A stretch of DNA of 21,855 nucleotides, taken from the NCBI GenBank assembly GCA_025361995.1, contig JANYIP010000033.1, positions 1 to 21,855 of the forward strand, in the 5' to 3' direction. The DNA comes from Streptomycetales bacterium. GTDB lineage: Bacteria > Actinomycetota > Actinomycetes > Prado026. The position numbers and the translations under genes are program-made. Shown here one piece after another: positions 5,968-12,796 of the stretch. Position 1 is the stretch's first letter, and the number at the start of each line of letters is the position of its first letter. The notes below the pieces were generated by a model, which did not search any database, was not told the DNA's origin, and was given only the letters and a program-made list of their open reading frames with translations.

Positions 5968-8784
5968 TCATGCTGGAAGTCGACGTGACAGCTCGGTGCG
6001 TGAGCGCAGCCCGAGCTTGCGGTAGATCCGGCCGAGGTGACTTTCGACGGTGCGGACGCTCATGAACAGGGTGCTGGCGACTTCCTTGTTGGTCTGACCG
6101 GCGGCAACCAGTGTCGCGATCCGTTCCTCGACTGGCGTGAGCGTCCCCGCTCGGTTCGGCCACCCACCGATGCTGGCCAGCTCGGCGTCCGCCTGCGCGG
6201 CCAGGACCGGGGTCCCGAGCCGGACGAAGACTGCGCAGGCCACCTCCAGCTCGCGGCGAGCATCGCTTCGATGACCGGACCGGCGCAGGACGCTGCCGAA
6301 CAGCAGGCGCGTCCGTGCCTCCTCGAACGGCATCGGCAGCAGCTCATGGTCCACCAGAGCCTGCTCGAGAAAGTCAAGCGCGGCAGGAACGTCCCCAGCG
6401 GCGGCGTTCAACAGGCCGTGGCACCGCCCGGCCATCGCTGTCGACCAGGGAAGGTGGTTGGCCTGGCTGCTGACGTCAAGCTGGTGGGTCAGCCGCCACG
6501 CGTCGTCGATACGCCCCAGCGTCACCAGGGCTGCGACGGCGTCGGCGTGCAGCCGAAGGATCGCGGGCTCGCCGATGCCGAACACGTCCGACGAGATGGA
6601 CAGGGCTCGCAGGAGGTGTTCGGCGGACGCCGCTGGGTTGCCCGCCAGCAGCTCGGTGAAGCCGAGACTTCTCAGGTGCAGAGCGGCGGCCGCGATGTAG
6701 CCGAGCGAGTCGTCCGTGGCAAGGTCGCGTTCGGCAAGTGCCCGGGCCTCGTCCAGCCGCCCGCGGTGAGCCAGTACGAGCGCATGAGCCGACTGCGGCA
6801 TCGGCTCACGTACGCCCATCCGCGCTGCGTGCTCCCGGCCCTCCACGGCGAACTCCAACGCGAGGTCATAGTCACCCGCCCAGCATTCGAGGGTCGCTAG
6901 ATGGCCCAAAGTGGTGGGCAGCGCACTGTCGTCGCCCTCATCCACTGCGGCGGTCCACATCATCTGCAGCCAGGTTCGGGACTCCTCGAACCTATCGATG
7001 ACCTTGAGGTACATGCCCAAGCCCATGCCCGCCCGCTCCCCGACCGGCACCGGGTCTCCCGCCGCCTGCAACGCGGCGGCGCGCTCCAGGGTCGTGACCG
7101 CCAGACCGCGCCCGAGGCGGCATCCGTTGCAGGCGAGGTTGGTCAGGGAACTCGCCAACAGATCCGATGGCGGCGCATCCATGGCCTCGAGGAGGCTCAC
7201 CGCGCTCTCGGCGTGGAACAAGTCCATCGCGGCCCCGAACGGCCTGATGGCGGCCAAAGTTGCATGGCACAGAGCACGTAGTAGGTCGTCGTCGCCGGCC
7301 TCGGCCATGGCCTGTTCGGACCAGCTGTCGACGGTCGCGTCGCCCTGCTCCCACGAAGCAATCGATGCCTGGAGCAGCAACCCCCGCACCCGCAGTGCCC
7401 CTGGCGGCGCCACGTTCAGGCCTTGGGTCAGAACGGTCCGGGCCCGCGTGACGTCGCCCAGCAGGAAAAGGAGCTTCGCTGCGTCCACCGATCGCCGGAG
7501 CAATTCGTCAGCGTCGCTGACCGGAGTGCTGGCCACAGCCAGCTGGGCGAGCTCCGCCGCCGCGTCGATGCTGCCCCTGGCGCGTGCGTGCCGAGCCGCG
7601 ATATCAAGCGCGGCGGCAACCGAGGAAGACGGCTCGGTGGCTCCGAGCGCTGCGTGCCTGGCGTGCTCCTCGGGGTCGGTCACCGTCGCTGCGAGCCGTT
7701 CGTGCAGCTCCTGGCGGACGTCGGGTGCCAGACCCTCGTACGGGATCGATGCGATCAAGGGGTGGGTGAAGCGGACGCGGTCACCATCCAGCTCAACGAG
7801 ACCGGCGCCGATCACCTCGGCAAGGTATCGCTGCGACTCCTTCGGCTCTCCGACAGCCGCAGAGACCACGAACACCGTCGGGTGGGCCAGAGCTGCCGTG
7901 AGGAGCAACAGCTGGCGTGCCCCCTCGCTCAAGCCTCGCAGCCGTTCGGTGACCAGCACTCTGAGGTCGGCCGGAACTGGCAGCGGCTCCCCTGCCGCAG
8001 GCTCACGACCACGGCGCTGAAGTGCTCGAGCCATCTCCAGACACATCATCGGATTGCCGCCGGTGGCCCGGTGGAGCCTGGTCAGTGTCGGGCGCGACAG
8101 GGTCTGGCTCAATCGAGTCTGGACGATCCGCGCCAGGATGCCGATGCTGACCGGCCCCACGACGAGCCGTTCGCCCGGCAGTCCCAGGCCGGCGGGCTCT
8201 ACCGCGTCAGCGAGTGGCCCGGTGCGACAAGACGCGATCAGACGTACTGGCTCATCACTGAGCCTTCGCAGCGCGAAGGAGAGGACGTTGCGCGAGCTTG
8301 CGTCCAGCCACTGGATGTCATCCACCGCGAGGACGAGCGGACGCGAACGAGCCAGCGCTCGCAGGACACCTAGCACCGCAACCCCCACGGCCCGGTCGCC
8401 CGGCGAGACGTCCACGACGTCCGACAGCAGGAGCGCGGCAGACAGGGCAGACCTCTGCACGACCGGCAGCTCTGCCAGCACATCGCTTCCGAGGCCGTCG
8501 AGCAGATCACCCAAGCCGGCGAACGCCCAGCCGGCATCGGACTCACTGCAACGGCAGGTCCGGATCACCACGCCGTCGGCGCGGGCATCGGCGACTGCCT
8601 GCGTCCATATCGCTGTCTTGCCGATGCCCGCCAGCCCCTCGATCACCAGCGACGCAGGGCCGAGATTGACACCAGACACAAACTGCCGAACAACGCCCAG
8701 TTCATGTTCGCGCCCGACGATCGACGCCTGGAGTCCCTGCACCGCGTCCCTTTCGGGTTCGAGCCCTCGAGCGAACTCCCGCAT
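5968..8784 (-). CDS. LAL-family (large ATP-binding) LuxR-type transcriptional regulator
   Basis: A 938-aa cytoplasmic STAND-type regulator. Walker A GLAGIGKT is at about residues 50-57 and Walker B LVLAVDDIQWLD at about 150-161. A winged-helix/TPR-like helical middle with many Ala/Leu-rich pairs follows, and a C-terminal LuxR/GerE helix-turn-helix occupies 882-938 (LTPVEERIATLVAAGQTNKE, then SVRTVESHLGRIYRKLGLRS). Such proteins bind an inducer or partner through the TPR region, bind ATP and activate target promoters. An open frame extends upstream to 9030, but those 82 codons are Arg/Ser-rich without family similarity and overlap the divergent gene; ATG 8784 (MREFARG) just before the VGREHELG box is more plausible. 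No strong ribosome binding site is seen, so the exact start is uncertain. The lipoprotein operon lies immediately downstream in the same direction and is a candidate target. Confidence 0.85.
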   Translation of the reverse strand: MREFARGLEPERDAVQGLQASIVGREHELGVVRQFVSGVNLGPASLVIEGLAGIGKTAIWTQAVADARADGVVIRTCRCSESDAGWAFAGLGDLLDGLGSDVLAELPVVQRSALSAALLLSDVVDVSPGDRAVGVAVLGVLRALARSRPLVLAVDDIQWLDASSRNVLSFALRRLSDEPVRLIASCRTGPLADAVEPAGLGLPGERLVVGPVSIGILARIVQTRLSQTLSRPTLTRLHRATGGNPMMCLEMARALQRRGREPAAGEPLPVPADLRVLVTERLRGLSEGARQLLLLTAALAHPTVFVVSAAVGEPKESQRYLAEVIGAGLVELDGDRVRFTHPLIASIPYEGLAPDVRQELHERLAATVTDPEEHARHAALGATEPSSSVAAALDIAARHARARGSIDAAAELAQLAVASTPVSDADELLRRSVDAAKLLFLLGDVTRARTVLTQGLNVAPPGALRVRGLLLQASIASWEQGDATVDSWSEQAMAEAGDDDLLRALCHATLAAIRPFGAAMDLFHAESAVSLLEAMDAPPSDLLASSLTNLACNGCRLGRGLAVTTLERAAALQAAGDPVPVGERAGMGLGMYLKVIDRFEESRTWLQMMWTAAVDEGDDSALPTTLGHLATLECWAGDYDLALEFAVEGREHAARMGVREPMPQSAHALVLAHRGRLDEARALAERDLATDDSLGYIAAAALHLRSLGFTELLAGNPAASAEHLLRALSISSDVFGIGEPAILRLHADAVAALVTLGRIDDAWRLTHQLDVSSQANHLPWSTAMAGRCHGLLNAAAGDVPAALDFLEQALVDHELLPMPFEEARTRLLFGSVLRRSGHRSDARRELEVACAVFVRLGTPVLAAQADAELASIGGWPNRAGTLTPVEERIATLVAAGQTNKEVASTLFMSVRTVESHLGRIYRKLGLRSRTELSRRLPA

Positions 8785-8814
8785 CCGCCGCTGTGGACCC
8801 GACGCTATCCCACC

Positions 8815-8846
8815 TGTATATGGCCGCTGGGGAGCCGCCCGGACAA
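8815..8846 (-). promoter_or_regulatory. possible promoter of the LAL regulator
   Basis: Reading the minus strand, TTGTCC (8841-8846) and TATACA (8815-8820) resemble -35 and -10 boxes about 30 nt before the ATG at 8784. The 20-nt spacing is longer than ideal. It lies in the 119-nt gap shared with the divergent pseudogene. Confidence 0.25.
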
Positions 8847-8903
8847 ACTCGCTGGTCAGAGCCTTGCGACGGGCGCACCGAGCTGACCTGACAGGATTCG
8901 GCG

Positions 8904-10372
8904 ATGAGTCCTGCGAGCCGGCACCGCAAGAAGCAGCCACCGAGTCGACAGGGCGAGGGACATCCCGCCCGCAGAGCACTCGCAGCGGCCAACTAGCCGT
9001 TCGTCGTTCTGGAACGGGCGCTCGCATCAACGGTAGACAGTCCGTCGGTGCTCGGGTCGCTCCTCGTCGTGAGCGACCTTTTGGGTGTCACATGGGGGAT
9101 CGACCCTCACGGCAAGGCAGACGTCGCGATCGTTTCGGGCCTGCTGGAGTACTCGCGGGGGAGCTCCCGCCCAGCGTCGCTGGCGGCAGCGCTGTTGCTC
9201 AGCCGTCTCGCGACGGACCCCGAGGGAAGGGATGCCGCGACGAGTCTCGCGGCCCACCTGACCGACTCTGGAGTCCCGTCTCCGCGATGGACCGAGGCAC
9301 TGCTCGATCTGCGCGTCCGGGAATGCTGGGAGCTGGCAGACGTCTACGGGGACCAGGCCAGCGTGACGCTGATCTGTGAGCTCACGGGTGACTCGTTCGC
9401 GGTCCTCGCGATGATCGACTTCAATCACCTCGGGGGGTCGGTGAAGGACTGCTTCATCCGCGACCAACCCACTGACCTGATGGCTGAGCTGCGGATCGAC
9501 TCGACGGCCAGTGCTGGACTGGCTGTGCCGCGAGAGCTCGACCCGGCGGCCGGACGTCGCCGAGACCTTCCGGTCGTACCGCGCGCTCGCCCTGGCTGTC
9601 ACCAGGTGCCTGCCTGACGGGTTGGATCCGGTCGAAGTCGCCGAAACCAGCGTGAGCGAACGGGAACAAGTGGTTGAGGAGTTCCTTGCGTGGTCCGAGG
9701 CCACCGGTCTTGCTCCAGACCCGGCGAACGCTGGCCCGGCGAAGGCATCCATGCAGGGTCTGGTGCTCGGTGAACCGCCGGCCCCGGCACCTGAGGCAGT
9801 GCTCCAGGTCAAGATCGATGCCACCCACGCGAAACCGCCGATCTGGCGTCGTCTTCAGATCCCGGCAACAGCCCCCGTTGCCGACCTGCACCTGATCGTC
9901 CAGAGTGCCTTCGGCTGGCAGCACACACACCTGCACCAGTTCGAGGCAGCCGGGCGCCGAATAGCCCCGGACGATCCGTCGATCCAGTCCCTGTACGCCC
10001 CGACCGTCGAGGACGAACGCGCCCGTGGCAATGCGGGAGGTGTTGCGCGCGATCGGTGACCGTGCCACGTACTGGTATGACTTCGGAGACGACTGGTACC
10101 ACCAGGTAGTGCTCGAAGCCGTCCTGCCCGCCAACGCCGTCGCCCACCCGGTCTGCGTCGGCGGTCGCCGGGCCGGGCCACTGGAGGACTCTGGTGGGAT
10201 CCACAGCTACCAAGAGATGTGCGCCGCACTCGCCGACCCCACGCACCCGGACCACTCCGAGGCTCGCGGATGGCTCGAAGAGGTGTACGGGCGGTTCGAC
10301 TGCGACCCGGCTCACTTCGATCGTGCAGAACTCAACCGGCGGCTCGCCGAGATTGCGCTGCCTCTGGGCTGA
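8904..10372 (+). pseudogene. plasmid pRiA4b ORF-3-like protein gene, broken by one stop and two frameshifts
   Basis: ATG 8904, preceded by ACAGGA, starts MSPASRHRKKQPPSRQGEGH, a Lys/Arg-rich N-terminus. After 30 codons a TAG (8994-8996) interrupts the frame, which then continues as PFVVLERALASTVDSPSVLG to about 9510. The sequence next moves to a second frame at VLDWLCRESS (9511) through VEVAETSV and the pRiA4b ORF-3 domain (VLQVKIDATHAKPPIWRRLQ, FGWQHTHLHQFEAAGR). It then moves to a third frame at about 10025 (AMREVLRAIGDRATYWYDFGDDWYHQV) to TGA 10370-10372. All pieces join in the order of one 480-490-aa protein. The domain family is widespread near mobile DNA; its function is unknown. Three independent lesions point to a pseudogene, though sequencing errors cannot be ruled out from sequence alone. 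Confidence 0.8.
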
Positions 10373-10405
10373 TCACCGCCCGCTCGAGCCGACTCTCGAA
10401 CGACG

Positions 10406-10426
10406 GGGCCTCAGCCGCGCAGGCCC
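10406..10426. terminator. GC-rich hairpin between convergent genes
   Basis: GGGCCT and AGGCCC pair around a 9-nt loop exactly where the rightward pseudogene and the leftward aminotransferase gene converge. The hairpin overlaps the aminotransferase stop codon and has no U-run, so a bidirectional terminator role is only suggested by position. Confidence 0.25.
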
Positions 10427-11835
10427 TCCGCGAGCTCGCGGAACTCCTCGATGAGCAGGCTCATGTCGTCGGCCGTGTGCGCCAAGGACACCAGCCACTG
10501 CTCGTCGAGGCCGGGCGGCGTGAGGATCCCGCGGTTGACGCCCCACAACCACGACAGCTCGGCGGCGGCGAAGTCCGTGCGCTTGTAGTCCCGGTACGTT
10601 CGCACGGGCGTGCCCGACCAGGTGACTGCGCCCTTGACGCCGAATCCCACCGTGTGCGCCGGCAGCGCGTGCGTGGCGATGATCGCGTCCATGGCCGTCA
10701 GGGCGCTGACGTTGAGCACCTCGGCCGCGTCGAGGGCCTCCGGCGTCGCGATCTCGTCGATCGCAATCGCGGCAGCCACCACGAGCGGGTTGCCGTTGTA
10801 GGTCCCGAAGTGCGCCATCCGGCCGTCGGTGAGGCACGCCATCACCTCGTCGCGGCCACCGAATGCGGCCAGCGGCAGCCCACCGCCGATGCTCTTCGCG
10901 AGGCAGACGAGGTCGGGCGTGACGCCCAGGCGCTGGGACGCCCCCGCCGGGCCGGCGGTGAGGCCGGTCTTGACCTCGTCGAACACGAGCAGCGAGCCGT
11001 GGGCGTCGCACAGGGCGCGCACACCTGCGAGGTAGCCCGCGTCCGGGACGACGATGCCGATGTTCTCGAGCACCGGCTCCATGAAGACGCAGGCGACCTC
11101 GGACCCGTACTGGTCCAGGAGCTGCCCGAGACGAGCGAGGTCGTTGTAGGGGACGACGTGGACGGTGCCGGCTTCGACCTCGAAGGGCGTGACGGGCGTC
11201 GGCGCATCCTCAGGGCCCGCCTCGCTCAGGTCGGGCTTGACCGACACCTGGAGCGCATCATAACCACCGTGATAGCCACCCTCGATCTTGATGATCGCCT
11301 TGCGGCCGGTGAAGGCCCGGGCCGTGCGCAGGGCGTACATGGTCGCCTCGGTGCCGGAGTTGGCGAACCGCAGCTTGTCGAGGGAGAAGCGACGCTGAAA
11401 TCGTTCGGCAGCGTCTGTGGCCGAGGGAGAGGGGGTGACGAAGAGCGTGCCGGTCTCGAGGGCGCGCGACACGGCGGCGACGACCGCGGGGTTGAGGTGC
11501 CCGGCGAGCATCGCCCCGAATCCCATCGACAGGTCGAGCACCTTGCGGCCGTCGACGTCGGTGAGCCACGCTCCGCTCGCCGAGGTGATCGCGACGGGGT
11601 AAGGGTCCCAGTGCTGGAACGACGACGGGACACCGAGGGGAAGCACGCCGAGAGCGCGGGCATGGTGTGCGGCAGATGCGGGGGTCTGCGCCTCGTAGCG
11701 CTCCCACTCGGCAGCCAGCAGCTTCGCCACCCGACCGGGATCGATGGGCTCGTACGACGCCGGCATGGTGCGCCAGGTCGCGGGGTCGTGCGCGGGCCAG
11801 GTCACCGGCGTCGGGACGGTGGCGGTGTCGGTCAT
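10411..11835 (-). CDS. class III aminotransferase, glutamate-1-semialdehyde 2,1-aminomutase-like
   Basis: A 474-aa PLP enzyme of fold type I, aminotransferase class III. Recognisable elements are the LTDVDGRKVLDLSMGFGAMLAGH strand region (about 91-113), SGTEATMYALR (160-170), the GGYHGGYDA loop (186-194), VFDEVKTG with the PLP-ring Asp286, and LAKSIGGGLP with Lys314 as the PLP Schiff-base residue. Overall it resembles HemL-type aminomutases but has an N-terminal extension of about 50 residues. No haem genes are nearby, so it is more likely a paralog acting on another amino substrate. ATG 11835 has GGAGG at 6-nt spacing. It stands alone on the minus strand, its 5' end facing an aldehyde-dehydrogenase remnant that could once have belonged to the same amine-degradation locus (inference). 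Confidence 0.85.
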   Translation of the reverse strand: MTDTATVPTPVTWPAHDPATWRTMPASYEPIDPGRVAKLLAAEWERYEAQTPASAAHHARALGVLPLGVPSSFQHWDPYPVAITSASGAWLTDVDGRKVLDLSMGFGAMLAGHLNPAVVAAVSRALETGTLFVTPSPSATDAAERFQRRFSLDKLRFANSGTEATMYALRTARAFTGRKAIIKIEGGYHGGYDALQVSVKPDLSEAGPEDAPTPVTPFEVEAGTVHVVPYNDLARLGQLLDQYGSEVACVFMEPVLENIGIVVPDAGYLAGVRALCDAHGSLLVFDEVKTGLTAGPAGASQRLGVTPDLVCLAKSIGGGLPLAAFGGRDEVMACLTDGRMAHFGTYNGNPLVVAAAIAIDEIATPEALDAAEVLNVSALTAMDAIIATHALPAHTVGFGVKGAVTWSGTPVRTYRDYKRTDFAAAELSWLWGVNRGILTPPGLDEQWLVSLAHTADDMSLLIEEFRELAEGLRG

Positions 11836-11885
11836 CTCAGCCTCCAGATCGCGTGCTGCAGCTCACCCGGAGACTACTCATAGGC

Positions 11886-12380
11886 ATGTCCGCGCCTGAC
11901 CCCGGAACGGACTTTGGGCCACTGGTCTCCGAGGCAGCCGCGAACGGACTCATGGCGCAGGTCCAGGACGCCATCGACAAGGGCGCGACCGTGACGGCGG
12001 GCGGATCCCGTCCGAACCGGCCCGGCGCTTTTGTGAGCCCCACGGTCCTGACCGATGTCACACCGGCGATGCGCGCCTACCACGAGGAGCTGTTCGAGCC
12101 GGTCGCTGTCGTGCACAGAGTCGCCAGCATCGACGAGGCGCTAGAGCTCGCGAACGGCTCGCCGTTCGGCCTCGGCGGAGCCGTCGTCCACACCGACCCT
12201 GCGGTCGCGCTCGAGGTCGCCGACCGACTCGACGTGGGGATGGTCTGGATCAACTCCGCCGAGTGAGGTGGCCCCGAGCTCCTCTTCGGTGGCACGAAGC
12301 GGTCCGGGGTCGGCCGCGAGCTCGGGCCCTATGGCATCGACGAGTTCGTCTACAAGAAGTTGATCCACATCCCTGGCTGA
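11886..12380 (+). pseudogene. aldehyde dehydrogenase, 5'-truncated with internal opal stop
   Basis: The C-terminal third of an NAD(P)-dependent aldehyde dehydrogenase is readable in one frame: DPGTDFGPLVSEAA, then PGAFVSPTVLTDV, EELFEPVAVVHRV, EALELANGSPFGLGGAV and VGMVWINSAE. TGA at 12264-12266 comes next, followed in the same frame by GGPELLFGGTKRSGVGRELG and GPYGIDEFVYKKLIHIPG to the natural stop 12378-12380. The end resembles succinate-semialdehyde or related dehydrogenases. The cofactor-binding and catalytic Cys/Glu regions are absent; homology begins just beside the aminotransferase start at about 11870-11886. A single GGA-to-TGA change would explain the stop. It is clearly non-functional as an enzyme. 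Confidence 0.85.
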
Positions 12381-12408
12381 CCCTGCCGGCCGGGCGGCAC
12401 CGAGCGGC

Positions 12409-12790
12409 CTACCCCAGCGGTTCGGCACGTACGCCACGCGCGAGCAGTTGGTCCGCCGGTCGCTCGACCACGGTGCCGGCCGCCCAGTGCCCCCCCACAT
12501 GGATGAGGAAGTCAACTTCCGCGTCGAGCTCGGCGCCGGTCAGCTCCCAACCCGCGTCGCTCCGGGCCGATTGCAAGGCGAGCCGAAGGTCCGCGCGCGT
12601 AAGGTCGACATCCCAGACCAGCGCGGTCGTCGTCGCCCGGCGCGAGCTCATCCCAGCGAACCCGCGTCCACACCCGCACTCGCTGTCGGGATCACGAAGT
12701 CGCAGGCGCACATCGGGTCGATGGTGACGAGCTCGCCCTCGGTGGCGCACTGGTAGTCATCATCGTGCGGGCCACCGACAACGCCCTCGG
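12409..12790 (-). pseudogene. small Cys-rich conserved actinobacterial protein (DUF7715-like), frameshifted
   Basis: Minus strand. One frame gives HDDDYQCATEGELVTIDPMC followed by ACD; the continuation DPDSECGCGRGFAGMSSRRA, TTTALVWDVDLTRADLRLAL and GTVVERPADQLLARG lies in another frame. Together they form one protein of about 120 residues with a Cys cluster (CxC...CGCG), resembling a family of short actinobacterial proteins that I recall as DUF7715. The frameshift sits between CACD and DPDSE (about 12680-12695). The extreme N-terminus also looks shifted (ALSVART in a third frame) and touches the end of the neighbouring cyclase gene, so the start is lost or degraded. The function of the family is unknown; the cysteines suggest metal binding. 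Confidence 0.65.
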
Positions 12791-12796
12791 CTGTCG

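Noticed and set aside
8785..9030. 82-residue N-terminal extension of the LAL regulator
   Set aside because: It has low-complexity Arg/Ser-rich sequence, no family similarity, and overlaps the 5' end of the divergent pRiA4b ORF-3-like gene.
8904..10372. programmed frameshifting or stop-codon readthrough in the pRiA4b ORF-3-like gene
   Set aside because: No slippery heptamer or stimulatory structure was recognised at the junctions, and three separate events in one gene fit decay or read errors better.
10219..11883. 554-residue plus-strand ORF
   Set aside because: It is antisense to the aminotransferase, Arg/Gly/Asp-rich, without motifs; a typical high-GC shadow frame. The same applies to the long plus-strand frames opposite the cyclase (13289-14392) and rhamnulokinase (18617-19978) genes.
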